This document shows, piece by piece, positions 9,991-22,211 of a stretch of DNA of 64,000 bases. Source of the DNA: Polynucleobacter necessarius (lineage in GTDB: Bacteria; Pseudomonadota; Gammaproteobacteria; Burkholderiales; Burkholderiaceae). The notes under the pieces were generated by a model. That model ran no database searches, was not told the origin of the DNA, and saw nothing but the letters and a program-made list of their open reading frames with translations. The position numbers and the translations under genes are program-made. Location of the stretch: NCBI GenBank assembly GCA_900095165.1, contig LT606947.1:1240001-1304000 (forward strand), given 5' to 3'. How positions within the stretch are numbered: the stretch's first letter is position 1; each line of letters starts with the position of its first letter.

Positions 9991-11112
9991 AGCCAACAAA
10001 ATACGAATCCCGCAAACTGGTACGCTGCCGTCGATAAAACGTCAGACACAGATGATCAACGCATTCATAACATTACTGTTCTGCCACCACCAGAACATCT
10101 AATTCGCTTCTTTCCAATCTCTGGAACGCCTACCGAAGCACTCATTAGCAAGACGCGTAAAAAGATTCGCGACATCATCCATGGAAAAGATGATCGTCTT
10201 CTCGTCATCATTGGACCTTGCTCGATTCACGATCCCCGTGCAGCACTAGAGTATTGCCAACGACTGCTTGCTGAACGTGATCGTTTTGCTGGTGAACTCG
10301 AAATTGTGATGCGCGTCTATTTTGAAAAACCACGCACGACCGTTGGTTGGAAGGGTTTGATTAACGACCCGTACTTAGATGAGAGCTATCGCATTGAAGA
10401 AGGTTTGCGCATTGCACGTCAAGTATTAATGGAAATTAATCGTCTTGGTATGCCTGCAGGCAGCGAATTCTTGGATGTTATTTCCCCGCAATATATTGCT
10501 GACCTCATTTCTTGGGGCGCCATCGGAGCACGCACAACAGAAAGCCAAATTCACCGCGAACTAGCTTCAGGCCTGTCTGCGCCAATTGGATTTAAGAATG
10601 GCACCGATGGCAACATCAAGATTGCTACCGACGCGATTCAGGCAGCTAGCCGCCCACATCACTTCTTATCAGTGCACAAGAATGGTCAAGTTTCTATTGT
10701 GGAAACGAAAGGCAATAAAGACTGTCACGTTATATTGCGCGGTGGTAAAAAGCCAAACTATGAAGTGCAGTATGTCCAAGCAGCCTGCTCTGAGCTAGAA
10801 ACAGCAAAGCTTCCAGCCAGTTTGATGGTTGACTTGTCCCATGCAAACTCCAGTAAAAAGCATGAGCGTCAAATTGTGGTGGCAGAAAATATTGCTGAAC
10901 AAATTGAATCTGGCTCTCATCAAATTTTTGGCGTGATGATTGAGAGTCACCTCAACGATGGTGCTCAAAAATTCTCACCAGGCAAAGATGATCCAAACAA
11001 ATTGGAGTATGACAAAAGTATTACTGATGCATGCATTAACTGGGAAGACTCAGTCAATGTGTTGCAGCGCTTAGCTTTAGCTGTAAAGAATCGCAGAAAA
11101 ACCAAGAAATAA
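9988..11112 (+). CDS. aroG: 3-deoxy-7-phosphoheptulonate synthase, class I (AroG/AroF type)
   Basis: A 374 aa cytosolic enzyme that condenses phosphoenolpyruvate with erythrose 4-phosphate, the first step of the shikimate pathway. Visible motifs include VIIGPCSIHDPRAALEY, KPRTTVGWKG, GARTTESQIHRELASG and MVDLSHANSSKKHERQ, all typical of class I (E. coli AroF/G/H) enzymes. It is slightly longer than the 350 aa E. coli forms because of an N-terminal extension. Which amino acid inhibits it cannot be read from the sequence. It is last in the yhdP cluster and is followed by a terminator. Confidence 0.95.
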   Translation: MSQQNTNPANWYAAVDKTSDTDDQRIHNITVLPPPEHLIRFFPISGTPTEALISKTRKKIRDIIHGKDDRLLVIIGPCSIHDPRAALEYCQRLLAERDRFAGELEIVMRVYFEKPRTTVGWKGLINDPYLDESYRIEEGLRIARQVLMEINRLGMPAGSEFLDVISPQYIADLISWGAIGARTTESQIHRELASGLSAPIGFKNGTDGNIKIATDAIQAASRPHHFLSVHKNGQVSIVETKGNKDCHVILRGGKKPNYEVQYVQAACSELETAKLPASLMVDLSHANSSKKHERQIVVAENIAEQIESGSHQIFGVMIESHLNDGAQKFSPGKDDPNKLEYDKSITDACINWEDSVNVLQRLALAVKNRRKTKK

Positions 11113-11130
11113 GGCAAGCTTGGCTTTAAC

Positions 11131-11164
11131 AAAAAGAGACTAATTTATTTGGTCTCTTTTTTTT
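11131..11164 (+). terminator. Rho-independent terminator after aroG
   Basis: AAAAAGAGAC (11131-11140) pairs with a right arm ending GTCTCTTTTT (11152-11161), followed by further T residues. The structure overlaps the 3' end of the convergent adenosyltransferase gene, whose TAA is at 11145-11147. Confidence 0.8.
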
Positions 11165-11714
11165 CGTGTCTCCAGAGAACGTCTTGACCACCGGCAGCAC
11201 GATTCAGTACGCGCGCTAATACAAACAAAAGATCAGACAAGCGATTCACGTATTGACGCGGAGCATCGTACAGAGGCTCTTCCCAGCCTAAACGCACAAT
11301 GGAGCGTTCGGCACGCCGGCAAACTGTTCGACATACATGGGCCTGAGCAGCGGCACGGGTGCCACCGGGGAGAATGAATTTCGTTAAAGGGGGCAAAGTC
11401 GCATTGTATTTTTCAAGCCAAACGTCTAGCTGAGCGACATGCTCTGGTTTGAGTAGGGTGTAATTGGGAATACAGAGCTCACCACCTAAATCAAATAAAT
11501 CATGCTGCACTTGCAAAAATAGGGTTCTTAACTCTTCAGCAAAACTCTCAGGGATCGATTCAGTCATCAAAACACCGATTTCGGAGTTCAATTCATCCAC
11601 ATCACCCATAGCGCAGATGCGCAGATGATCTTTTTCCACTCGGCTACCATCGCCAAGCCCGGTCATGCCTGCATCACCAGTTCTGGTGGCTATTTTTGAA
11701 AATCGATTTCCCAT
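11145..11714 (-). CDS. Cob(I)alamin adenosyltransferase, PduO type
   Basis: A 189 aa enzyme that transfers the adenosyl group of ATP to cob(I)alamin. The N-terminal ATP-binding segment TRTGDAGMTGLGDGSRV, the MGDVDELNSEIG stretch and the C-terminal CRRAERSIVRL helix are typical of PduO-type enzymes. The open frame extends upstream to 11843, but that part has no family likeness and overlaps the opposite glc remnant, so the ATG at 11714 (MGNRFSKIATRTGD) was chosen. A TATAAT box lies 7 nt before this ATG. No cobalamin synthesis gene is nearby, so it probably serves salvaged B12. Confidence 0.9.
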   Translation of the reverse strand: MGNRFSKIATRTGDAGMTGLGDGSRVEKDHLRICAMGDVDELNSEIGVLMTESIPESFAEELRTLFLQVQHDLFDLGGELCIPNYTLLKPEHVAQLDVWLEKYNATLPPLTKFILPGGTRAAAQAHVCRTVCRRAERSIVRLGWEEPLYDAPRQYVNRLSDLLFVLARVLNRAAGGQDVLWRHEKKETK

Positions 11715-11727
11715 GAAACTAATTATA
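11714..11727 (-). promoter_or_regulatory. Perfect -10 box 7 nt before the adenosyltransferase ATG
   Basis: On the minus strand TATAAT occupies 11727-11722, followed by TAGTTTC and the ATG at 11714. Transcription from this box would begin at or next to the A of ATG, giving a leaderless mRNA. There is no ribosome site upstream of the ATG, and the -35 region is weak. Confidence 0.5.
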
Positions 11728-11750
11728 GGTAAATGGCTAAAATGATTCCT

Positions 11751-13102
11751 ATGAATATGGTGACCCCACCCCCCGAGCTGGCGGCTATTACCGCCCTTCA
11801 ATCTAGATTGGTATCGGCCCTGCGCCCCATCCTCCCAGAGCATGCTTTGCTGTGGGAGCCTGAGGATACGATTCCCTACGAATGTGACGGCTTAGCAGCC
11901 TATCGACGCATGCCACTGGCAGTTGCTACGCCTATCAAATTCTAGGTGATGAACTCGATGGACCACGTGGTCGTATCTACTTAATTAAGCAGATTGCAGA
12001 AGGTCAAGCCCCGACTGAAAAAACACGTATGCATTTAGATCGCTGCCTCACTTGCCGCAATTGTGAAAGCACTTGCCCAAGCGGCGTGCAATACGGCAAT
12101 CTAGTAGATATCGGTCGTAAGTGGGCGGAAGAAAATACTCCTAAACGCCCTATTAGCCAGCGCCTCACCCGCTGGGCACTCAAAGAAGGTCTAACTAGTC
12201 CTAGGTTATTTAATTCTGCAATGGCAATAGGTCGCTTAGTTCGTCCGCTCATGCCGGCCGGCATCCAACGCAAAATTCCAGAGGCTAAAAATAGAGCTCT
12301 AGCTAGCAACACCGATCCCTACGCCAGACCAAAGGCAAGTCACTCTCGTAAGATGCTTTTGCTCGAGGGTTGCGTACAGCCAGCCATGTTGCCAAATATC
12401 AACTCAGCAACGGCACGTGTTTTAGATGCACTTAAGATTGAATTGATTAGCGCACCTAATGCCACTTGCTGTGGCGCATTGCGTTATCACCTAAATGACC
12501 AAGCTGGCGGCCTTGATAATGCCAAACAGAATATCGATGCCTGGTGGCCACAAGTCGAGCAAGGTGTAGAAGCCATTGTCATGACTGCATCTGGTTGCGG
12601 CGTAATGGTAAAAGACTATGGACATCTATTTGCAAATGATCCTCAATATGCAAGTAAAGCAAGAAAGATTTCTGATCTCACTAAAGATATTTCAGAAATC
12701 TTGCCGGCACTTGAGGGTGAGCTGATTTCTCTTGTAGGAGCAGATCCAAAGCCTGGGGTGGTTTACCACCCACCCTGCACACTGCAGCATGGTCAACAAA
12801 TTCGAGGTAAGGTTGAAGGTCTTTTATCCAGTATTGGTATTGGCGTTCGCCTCTGTGCTGACAGTCATCTGTGCTGTGGCTCGGCGGGGACCTATTCAGT
12901 TACCCAACCAGAGCTCTCAGAGCAGTTGCGCAGTAACAAGCTGGCTCATCTCAGTGCTGCTTGCGAAGAGTCTGGTGCCGAGGTGATTGTTTCTGGAAAC
13001 ATTGGTTGCATTACCCACCTCCAACAGAAAGATACGCCGGTCTTGCATTGGATCGAAATCGTTGATCAGCTCGTTAGCCAAAGAGACCTTAGCAAACAAT
13101 GA
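11751..13102 (+). pseudogene. Deletion fusion of glycolate oxidase genes: glcD start joined to glcF
   Basis: From 11751 the frame reads MNMVTPPPELAA...ILPEHALLWEPEDTIPYECDGLAAYRRMPLAVATP, the N-terminus of the FAD subunit GlcD. It stops at TAG 11943-11945. From about 11933 the other frame reads YQILGDELDGPRGRIYLIKQ and continues to 13102 as the iron-sulfur subunit GlcF. GlcF keeps one cluster motif (CLTCRNCESTCP) and both CCG-type regions (NATCCGAL, HLCCGSAGTY), but lacks about 30 N-terminal residues including the first CxxCxxC motif. Most of glcD, all of glcE and the glcF start are missing, as expected after one internal deletion. An apparent start at 12029 (MHLDRC) is internal to GlcF. The TGA overlaps the yggS start. 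Confidence 0.85.
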
Positions 13103-13824
13103 GTCAAGTAACCGCCAACCTAATGTTGGTAAGACAGCGTCTAGAGTTGGCAGCATTGGCAGCTAAGCGCGAACCTGAAGACATCCAGCTGCTTGCGGTA
13201 AGTAAAACCTTTCCTGCGATAGCTGTTGAAGAAGCAATGCATGCCGGACAGACTGTCTTTGGTGAGAACTATGTTCAAGAAGGTGTTGAGAAAATTCAAC
13301 AACTGGCCAAATTGCGCCCTTGGCTTGAGTGGCACTTTATTGGCCCGCTGCAAAGCAATAAGACGTGCGATGTCGCAGAACATTTTGACTGGGTACATAG
13401 CATTGATCGCCTCAAAATTGCGGAACGTCTTTCTAGTCAACGGGGGGAGTTCTCCGACTTGGGTGAGCTGCAAGTTTGCGTGCAAATCAACGTCAGTAAA
13501 GAAGAATCTAAAAGCGGCATAGTACTTGAGGAAGTAGAGGCGCTTTGCAATGCCATTGCTAAGTTTCCACACCTCGTGCTTCGTGGACTCATGGCCATTC
13601 CCGCACCCAGCGATGACGTTATTGAACAACGCCAAGCTTTTGCCACCGTTCGGGAGTGCTTTGTCGGCATTAAAGCAAAGCATGGCAATGATGTTGGATA
13701 TGATTTTTTTGACACCCTCTCCATGGGGATGTCGGATGATATGGAGGCTGCTATTGCTGAAGGCAGTACCATGGTGCGCATAGGAAGCGCCATTTTTGGG
13801 AAGCGCGATAAGATAAAAGTATGA
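13099..13824 (+). CDS. yggS: PLP homeostasis protein YggS/PROSC
   Basis: A 241 aa single-domain pyridoxal-phosphate-binding protein of the YggS family, which buffers PLP and affects amino acid pools. The PLP lysine is K36 in LLAVSKTFP. Other family marks are FGENYVQEGVEKI, WHFIGPLQSNK and the phosphate-binding end SMGMSDDMEAAIAEGSTMVRIGSAIFG (seen as separate blocks). The ATG at 13099 overlaps the stop of the glcF remnant, and its own TGA overlaps the proC ATG (ATGA), so the two are probably translationally coupled. The yggS-proC pair is widespread. Confidence 0.94.
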   Translation: MSQVTANLMLVRQRLELAALAAKREPEDIQLLAVSKTFPAIAVEEAMHAGQTVFGENYVQEGVEKIQQLAKLRPWLEWHFIGPLQSNKTCDVAEHFDWVHSIDRLKIAERLSSQRGEFSDLGELQVCVQINVSKEESKSGIVLEEVEALCNAIAKFPHLVLRGLMAIPAPSDDVIEQRQAFATVRECFVGIKAKHGNDVGYDFFDTLSMGMSDDMEAAIAEGSTMVRIGSAIFGKRDKIKV

Positions 13825-14681
13825 GCACACAACAAACAAATCAAAACGCCCACATCACCTTTATTGGTGGTGGCAATATGGGTCGCGCCTTAATTAGTGG
13901 ATTACTTGCTAATGGTTTTGAAGCTAATCAACTCTCCGTGGTCGAGGCTAATGCCAGCACTGGCTTGCAATTACATCAAGATTTTGGTGTGCAGATCATT
14001 GGGGCTTTGGATCAAATCGCTTTTGATTTCTCCAAGAACAATGTTGTGGTGATGGCTATCAAGCCTCAGGATTTCAATGTAGTTGCCAAATCTTTGAGTG
14101 CCAAGCTCAAGCATGCAACTTCGCTAGGCCCACTGATCCTTAGTATTGCCGCAGGTATCCGCCTCAAAGACATGAGTCGTTGGCTTGACCACGAGCGTTG
14201 TGTTCGCGCTATGCCAAATACCCCCGCCCTCATTGGCAAAGGCATTACTGGTCTATTTGCCGATGCTACAGTCAATGCTTCCGATCGCGCTCTAGCAGAA
14301 ACCATTTGCAATGCAGTTGGACAAGCAGTCTGGGTTAATGAAGAAAAACTGATGGATGCCGTTACCGCTGTTTCTGGAAGCGGTCCTGCCTATGTTTTTG
14401 CTTTCTTAGAAGCCATGCAATCGAGTGGCGAGAAGCTTGGGCTTGATGCTGCTACCGCTCGTAAACTGGCTTATGTCACTTTAGAAGGCGCTACACAGCT
14501 TGCCCATAATTCCGATGAGCACGCAGGCGTATTGCGCGAGCGAGTTACATCAAAGGGTGGCACTACGACTGCCGCACTAAATACCCTCAAGCAACTCGAT
14601 TGGCATGGTGTGCTGGAAAAGGCGATTGATGCTGCAAATCAACGTGGCAAAGCCATGGGTGATGAGTTAGGGAAGAGCTAA
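13821..14681 (+). CDS. proC: Pyrroline-5-carboxylate reductase
   Basis: A 286 aa NAD(P)H-dependent enzyme for the last step of proline synthesis. The Rossmann motif [17 protein letters not shown] is near residue 14. The substrate-site blocks [18 protein letters not shown] and [18 protein letters not shown] are both visible, and the C-terminal [12 protein letters not shown] helix is typical. It overlaps yggS by 4 bp and converges on ubiA with a 4 bp overlap of stop codons. It appears intact. Confidence 0.95.
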   Translation: MSTQQTNQNAHITFIGGGNMGRALISGLLANGFEANQLSVVEANASTGLQLHQDFGVQIIGALDQIAFDFSKNNVVVMAIKPQDFNVVAKSLSAKLKHATSLGPLILSIAAGIRLKDMSRWLDHERCVRAMPNTPALIGKGITGLFADATVNASDRALAETICNAVGQAVWVNEEKLMDAVTAVSGSGPAYVFAFLEAMQSSGEKLGLDAATARKLAYVTLEGATQLAHNSDEHAGVLRERVTSKGGTTTAALNTLKQLDWHGVLEKAIDAANQRGKAMGDELGKS

Positions 14682-15535
14682 AAGCGAGCGACGCCCAATA
14701 GGATTCCAAGAAACAGGCATCCACCCAGCCAGTTGTTGTGACGAAATGCTCTAAAGCATTCTTCTCGCTTGCGAGTAGAAACTAATTTAAGGTGGTATGA
14801 AGCGCAAGCTAGAGCCAAACACCAACCTAGCCAAAAGTAATTACTGAGGTTTGCCAACCGCGCAATCCAAACCTGACTCAGAAATAGCACGCCGTAACTC
14901 ATGGCAATTGCCATCACATCAAAGCGGCCAAATGTGATGGCTGAGGTTCTTAAGCCCAAGCGCAAATCATCGTCACGATCAACCATGGCATAAGCGGTGT
15001 CATACGCGATAGCCCAAAATATATTGCCGACAAACAAAACCCATGCCTCTAGCGGAATAAAGTCCAATACCGCTGCATAGGCCATCGGAATCCCAAAACC
15101 AAAAGCAATTCCCAAGACTGCTTGCGGGATAGCGAAGAAGCGCTTGGTGAAGGGATACAGAATCGCAACTGCCAAGGCAAAGAAAGAAAGCTCTTTGGTG
15201 AGTGCATTCAGGGGCTGAATCAGCAGGAAGGCCGTGAGAGCAAGAGTGCCGGCTACCATCAACGCCTCTTTTCCGGAAATCTTGCCGCTGGTAATGGGGC
15301 GATCTTTGGTTCTCAAGACATGGCGATCAAAATCTTGATCCGCATAATCATTGATAGCGCAGCCAGCGCTACGCATTAAAAAAGTTCCTAAAGTAAAAAT
15401 AATTAGGAAATGCCATTGGGGAAAGCCACCGCTTGCTAGCCAAAGCGCCCACAAAGTTGGCCAAAATAACAATAGCGTTCCAATTAGCTTATCCAAACGG
15501 ATTAAGTGGGCATAGGCAACAACACGATCACGCAT
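14678..15535 (-). CDS. ubiA: 4-hydroxybenzoate polyprenyltransferase UbiA
   Basis: A 285 aa integral membrane prenyltransferase that attaches the polyprenyl tail to 4-hydroxybenzoate in ubiquinone synthesis. Both aspartate-rich motifs are visible: [23 protein letters not shown] (written here as its NDxxDxxxD core) and [14 protein letters not shown]. About eight hydrophobic segments are present. It lies 48 bp downstream of recG on the same strand and may be co-transcribed with it. Confidence 0.94.
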   Translation of the reverse strand: MRDRVVAYAHLIRLDKLIGTLLLFWPTLWALWLASGGFPQWHFLIIFTLGTFLMRSAGCAINDYADQDFDRHVLRTKDRPITSGKISGKEALMVAGTLALTAFLLIQPLNALTKELSFFALAVAILYPFTKRFFAIPQAVLGIAFGFGIPMAYAAVLDFIPLEAWVLFVGNIFWAIAYDTAYAMVDRDDDLRLGLRTSAITFGRFDVMAIAMSYGVLFLSQVWIARLANLSNYFWLGWCLALACASYHLKLVSTRKREECFRAFRHNNWLGGCLFLGILLGVARF

Positions 15536-15583
15536 CAGATCAATCGTCTTTCTTTATTTGCAATCACAGTAATGATTTAATTA

Positions 15584-17653
15584 TCAAGCTTTTAGAAATT
15601 CTGTACGAGATCCCAGCCAGCGCTCGAGATGTCTTTTCACTAAATCACCATGCTCAGCCAGTAAACGCTCTGCTGCAATCTGCGCCAACTCAATTAACCA
15701 GGCATCGCGCTGCAGATCCACAAACCGCAGCATTGCATCACCAGATTGTTTGGCCCCCAACAACTCACCGGGACCCCGAAGCGACAAGTCGCGCTCCGCA
15801 ATCACAAATCCGTCTGAAGTTTCTCGTAAAGTCTGTAGGCGCTCTTTAGCCGCCAAAGATAAAGGCTCTGCATATAGCAAGATGCAAACTGAATCTGCCG
15901 AACCGCGCCCTACGCGCCCACGCAACTGATGAATCTGTGCATAACCAAAACGTTCCGCATGCTCAATCACCATCAGTGCTGCATTGGGCACATCAACACC
16001 GACCTCAATCACTGTAGTTGCCACCAAAAGCTGAATTTCATTGGCTTTGAAAGCTGCCATGACCGCAGCTTTTTCTTCACTCTTCAAGCGGCCATGCACT
16101 AATCCTACCTTGAAATTCGGCAACGCTTGCGTAAGCTGCTCAAAACTTTCAACAGCCGTTTGTAATTGCAATACCTCAGACTCTTCAATTAAAGAACAAA
16201 CCCAATAGGCTTGCAATTCCTTAGCTAACCAATCGTGCAGACCGCTAATCACTTCATCCCTGCGCGCCGCCTTTACTACTTTGGTGGCAATGGGTTTGCG
16301 CCCCGGTGGCAATTCATCAATGACCGAAATATCTAGGTCAGCGTAGTAAGTCATCGCCAGAGTCCGTGGAATTGGAGTGGCTGACATCATCAATTGGTGA
16401 CAATAAAACAATTCAGAACCAACCCGTTGCTGAATTTCTAAACGCTGTCTTACACCAAAACGATGTTGCTCATCAATTACAGCTAAACCCAACATGGCAA
16501 AACTTACCTTGTCCTGAATAAGGGCATGCGTACCAATAGTGAGTTGAGCTTCACCACTCTCAATTATTTCTTGTGCAAGCCTTTTTTCCTTAACCTTCAA
16601 GCTACCCGAGAGCCATGCAATCTTCACGCCTAATGGCTCAAACCATTCCTGCATTTTGAGGTAATGCTGCTCAGCCAGAATTTCCGTTGGCGCCATGATG
16701 GCAGCTTGATAGCCGCGATCCATCGTACGCGCAGCAGCCAATGCTGCAATCACTGTTTTTCCACTCCCCACATCACCCTGCAATAAGCGGTTCATTGGAA
16801 AGGTATTAGATAGATCAAGCCCAATCTCAGACCAGACACGAGCTTGAGCGCCGGTCAGCTCAAACGGCAGTACTTTGAGCAAACCCTCCTCAATACTTGC
16901 AGCCTTTTGCTTTGTCTTCGCAAAACTAGGGGCACGTCTTTCTCTCCGAATGGCATGTGCCCGCTTTAAAGAAATCTGTTGTGCAAGCAATTCTTCAAAC
17001 TGCACCCGGCGCCATGCGGAATGAGTCCGCTCAAGAAGTGATTGGGTATTAGCATCAGCGGGCGGCTGGTGCAAGTAGGTAATTGCGTCTTGTAGTGGCG
17101 GCCAATCATTAGTTGGCAAAATTTCCGCCATGAGTTTAGGTGGCAAAAATTCCGCCAAACTTTCTTTGAGACTGGCGTCCTGCAGAGCTTTTAGCACTGC
17201 CTTACGAATAATGGCTTGTGAAAGACCCGCGCTAGCTGGGTATACCGAGGTCAAGCTTGCCGGCAATGGTGAATCAGGCGTTACAGCGCGAACTATGGGA
17301 TGGACCATCTCAGCTCCCTGGTACCCCTCTCGCACTTCGCCGCGCACCCGCACATGAGCGCCTACCGCCATTTGCTTTTGCTGACTCGGGTAGAAATTGA
17401 GAAATCGAAGCTGCAGCGAAGCAGTGTCATCTTCAATCGTGACTAAGAGCTGCCTTCTAGAGTGAAACATGACCTGACTGCGAATCACGACTCCTTGAGT
17501 CTGAATCGAATGAAATCTTCCAAGCCCCAAAGCTTCCTGGATAGTGAAGAGCTCAGTTTCATCCTCGTAACGGGATGGCAGGTGCAAAGCAAGTGCCATA
17601 GGGCTGTTTAAACCCATCTTTTCGAGTGCAGTTGGCGGTCGCTTAGTCGTCAT
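15584..17653 (-). CDS. recG: ATP-dependent DNA helicase RecG
   Basis: A 689 aa branch-migration helicase that remodels stalled forks and recombination intermediates. An N-terminal wedge/OB region is followed by a superfamily 2 motor with Walker A LLQGDVGSGKTVIAALAA, the box DEQHRFGVRQR, MSATPIPRTLAMT, and the C-terminal HQLRGRVGRG. The frame is open up to 17689, but the ATG at 17653 (MTTKRPPTALEKMGL) fits RecG N-termini and leaves 30 bp to the divergent queA start; the longer form would overlap queA. It appears intact. Confidence 0.94.
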   Translation of the reverse strand: MTTKRPPTALEKMGLNSPMALALHLPSRYEDETELFTIQEALGLGRFHSIQTQGVVIRSQVMFHSRRQLLVTIEDDTASLQLRFLNFYPSQQKQMAVGAHVRVRGEVREGYQGAEMVHPIVRAVTPDSPLPASLTSVYPASAGLSQAIIRKAVLKALQDASLKESLAEFLPPKLMAEILPTNDWPPLQDAITYLHQPPADANTQSLLERTHSAWRRVQFEELLAQQISLKRAHAIRRERRAPSFAKTKQKAASIEEGLLKVLPFELTGAQARVWSEIGLDLSNTFPMNRLLQGDVGSGKTVIAALAAARTMDRGYQAAIMAPTEILAEQHYLKMQEWFEPLGVKIAWLSGSLKVKEKRLAQEIIESGEAQLTIGTHALIQDKVSFAMLGLAVIDEQHRFGVRQRLEIQQRVGSELFYCHQLMMSATPIPRTLAMTYYADLDISVIDELPPGRKPIATKVVKAARRDEVISGLHDWLAKELQAYWVCSLIEESEVLQLQTAVESFEQLTQALPNFKVGLVHGRLKSEEKAAVMAAFKANEIQLLVATTVIEVGVDVPNAALMVIEHAERFGYAQIHQLRGRVGRGSADSVCILLYAEPLSLAAKERLQTLRETSDGFVIAERDLSLRGPGELLGAKQSGDAMLRFVDLQRDAWLIELAQIAAERLLAEHGDLVKRHLERWLGSRTEFLKA

Positions 17654-17683
17654 CGTTAAAATCCAATACCCGATGGTAATGCT

Positions 17684-19874
<2,191 letters not shown>

Positions 19875-19996
19875 TACCCCTAGGGCAGTAAGTCAGCCCT
19901 CAAAGCCCCATACAGTTTAGAATTGCGGATTTACGGCTTAGCTTTAAAAACCTAAAACTAAAGCAGTTTCCAATTGGTAATTAATGGAGGTTTTGT

Positions 19997-20323
19997 ATGT
20001 GGATTAGTAACGCTTTTGCCCAGGCTCCAGCCGCGGGTGCAGATTCCGGTGGCTTGATGAGCTTCCTTCCCCTCATTTTGATGTTTGCAGTTCTGTACTT
20101 CATCATGATTCGCTCACAAATGAAGCGTCAAAAAGAGACTAAAGCAATGCTTGAGTCTTTATCTGTTGGCGACGAAGTAGTGACTGTTGGCGGCATCATC
20201 GGCAAAGTGACTGAATTGAAAGATCAAGTTGTTACTGTTGAAATTTCTGCTGGCACTGAAGTGCAAATGCAAAAAGGCGCCATCACAACAGTATTGCCAA
20301 AAGGCTCACTGAAGTCTGCTTAA
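19997..20323 (+). CDS. yajC: Sec translocon accessory subunit YajC
   Basis: A 108 aa inner-membrane protein with one membrane segment (FLPLILMFAVLYFIMIRSQ) followed by the soluble domain with SVGDEVVTVGGIIGKV. YajC joins SecDF in the holotranslocon. TGGAGG sits about 10 nt before the ATG and is a strong ribosome site. It lies 122 bp after tgt and 25 bp before secD, in the usual tgt-yajC-secD-secF order. Confidence 0.95.
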   Translation: MWISNAFAQAPAAGADSGGLMSFLPLILMFAVLYFIMIRSQMKRQKETKAMLESLSVGDEVVTVGGIIGKVTELKDQVVTVEISAGTEVQMQKGAITTVLPKGSLKSA

Positions 20324-20348
20324 TACGCTTGTTTAAAAGTATCTCAAT

Positions 20349-22208
20349 ATGAATCGCTACCCCCCCTGGAAATACATAGTCATTCTATTTGCTTTATTAA
20401 TCGGAGGACTATATTCATTACCCAATTTCTACGGAGAGGCGCCAGCGGTTCAAGTCTCGTCCGCCAAACCAACCATCAAGGTTGATTTGGCGACACAGTC
20501 TCGAGTCGAAAAGATTCTGACTGAAGACAACATTAGCAATACCGGCATCTTCTTTGAATCTGCAGGCAATGTAGGTTCAATCAAAATTCGATTTAACAAT
20601 ACCGACATTCAATTGCGTGCTCGCGACTTGCTGCAACAGAAGTTGAATATCGATCAGAACGAACCCAATTTCACAGTTGCATTAAATCTACTCTCTAATA
20701 CACCGAGCTGGTTGAATGCACTCAATGCTTTACCAATGCCGCTTGGTCTTGACTTACGTGGCGGCGTTTACTTCTTGCTGCAAGTAGATATGAAGGGTGC
20801 AGTCCAAAAGAAAGTGACTTCTTTAGCAACCGATATTCGCAGTCAGTTGCGCGACAAATCGATTCGCCAGCAAGGTATTGAGCGTGGATCAGACTCGATC
20901 ACTTTGACTTTCGGCAGTATTGAAGACGCAGAAAAGGCGCGCTCTGTATTAATGGCTAGCCAGCCTGAACTCATTTGGCAAATTAAGCCAACCGGCCTGT
21001 CTCCTAAGTTGGTTGGCGAATTTAAACCTACCGCTTTGAAAGAAATTCAAGATAATGCAGTAAAGCAAAATATCGTCACACTCAATAAGCGCGTAAATGA
21101 ATTGGCTGTTAAAGAGCCAGTCATTCAGCAACAGAGTGCGGAACGCATTGTTGTTCAGTTACCAGGCGTGCAAGATACCGCTCGAGCAAAAGACATTATT
21201 GGTCGCACTGCAACCCTTGAATCTAGACTAGCTGACCCAATTGTTTCTACGATTGCTATTGGTGAGACCCCTCCTCCAGGCATGGATGTATTCCGCTTTG
21301 GCGAAACTCGCCAAGGTGTATTCAAAAAATCTGTCATCTTCAGCGGTGATCGCATTACCGATGCGAGCGCTGGCTTTGATCAAAACCAACGTCCTGCTGT
21401 CAACATCTCTTTAGATGCTGCTGGTGGTCGCGTGATGCAAGAAGTCACCCGTGAAAACATTGGCAAACCAATGGGCATGATCTTGTTTGAAAAAGGCAAG
21501 GGCGAGGTTCTCACGATTGCCACCATACAAAGTGAATTTGGTGCAAAGTTCCAAATTACCGGTCAGCCAACTACTAAGAGTGCAAACGACTTAGCTCTCT
21601 TGTTACGCGCAGGCTCTCTAGCAGCCCCAATGGAAATCATTGAAGAGCGCACGATTGGGCCAAGCCTTGGTGCAGAAAATATTGAGAAAGGTTTTAAATC
21701 CCTCATTATTGGTTTCACAGCAATCTCCATCTTCACGATTGCCTACTACCTCTTGTTTGGCACCTTCTCAGTAGTAGCTCTGGCAGTGAACTTGTTACTC
21801 CTAATTTCTGTGTTATCGATGTTGCAAGCCACCTTAACTCTGCCAGGTATCGCTGCGATGGATCTTGCACTGGGAATGGCGATTGATTCCAACGTCTTGA
21901 TTAACGAACGTATTCGTGAGGAGCTGCGCAATGGTGCCGCTCCGCAAACGGCGATCGCCGTTGGTTTTGATAAAGCTTGGGCAACCATCTTGGATTCAAA
22001 CGTCACCACCTTAATCGCTGGTCTTGCATTGTTTGCATTTGGCTCCGGTCCAATTAAAGGCTTCGCAGTAGTGCATTGCCTGGGTATTTTGACTTCAATG
22101 TTTTCAGCAGTCTTTTTCTCACGTGGCCTGGTTAACCTGTGGTACGGCAGAGGTAAAAAAGTTCAGAAACTCGCTATCGGCCAAGTTTGGCGACCACAGG
22201 AGAAATAA
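20349..22208 (+). CDS. secD: Protein translocase subunit SecD
   Basis: A 619 aa membrane protein that uses the proton gradient to help pull proteins across the membrane after SecA. An N-terminal membrane segment, the GLDLRGGVYFLLQVDM motif and a large periplasmic P1 domain precede five more membrane segments, with GMAIDSNVLINERIREE in the RND-like part. It is 3 bp from secF and appears intact. Confidence 0.96.
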   Translation: MNRYPPWKYIVILFALLIGGLYSLPNFYGEAPAVQVSSAKPTIKVDLATQSRVEKILTEDNISNTGIFFESAGNVGSIKIRFNNTDIQLRARDLLQQKLNIDQNEPNFTVALNLLSNTPSWLNALNALPMPLGLDLRGGVYFLLQVDMKGAVQKKVTSLATDIRSQLRDKSIRQQGIERGSDSITLTFGSIEDAEKARSVLMASQPELIWQIKPTGLSPKLVGEFKPTALKEIQDNAVKQNIVTLNKRVNELAVKEPVIQQQSAERIVVQLPGVQDTARAKDIIGRTATLESRLADPIVSTIAIGETPPPGMDVFRFGETRQGVFKKSVIFSGDRITDASAGFDQNQRPAVNISLDAAGGRVMQEVTRENIGKPMGMILFEKGKGEVLTIATIQSEFGAKFQITGQPTTKSANDLALLLRAGSLAAPMEIIEERTIGPSLGAENIEKGFKSLIIGFTAISIFTIAYYLLFGTFSVVALAVNLLLLISVLSMLQATLTLPGIAAMDLALGMAIDSNVLINERIREELRNGAAPQTAIAVGFDKAWATILDSNVTTLIAGLALFAFGSGPIKGFAVVHCLGILTSMFSAVFFSRGLVNLWYGRGKKVQKLAIGQVWRPQEK

Positions 22209-22211
22209 GCC

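Noticed and set aside
11715..11843. Upstream extension of the adenosyltransferase to 11843
   Set aside because: The extra residues lack family likeness and overlap the coding region of the glcD start on the other strand. A TATAAT box lies 7 nt before the ATG at 11714.
12029..13102. An intact short iron-sulfur protein starting at MHLDRC
   Set aside because: Family residues YQILGDELDGPRGRIYLIKQ continue upstream in the same frame, so this ATG is internal to GlcF, and there is no ribosome site.
13141..13853. Minus-strand ORFs over yggS-proC
   Set aside because: The plus strand has intact yggS and proC with all motifs; the antisense frames match nothing.
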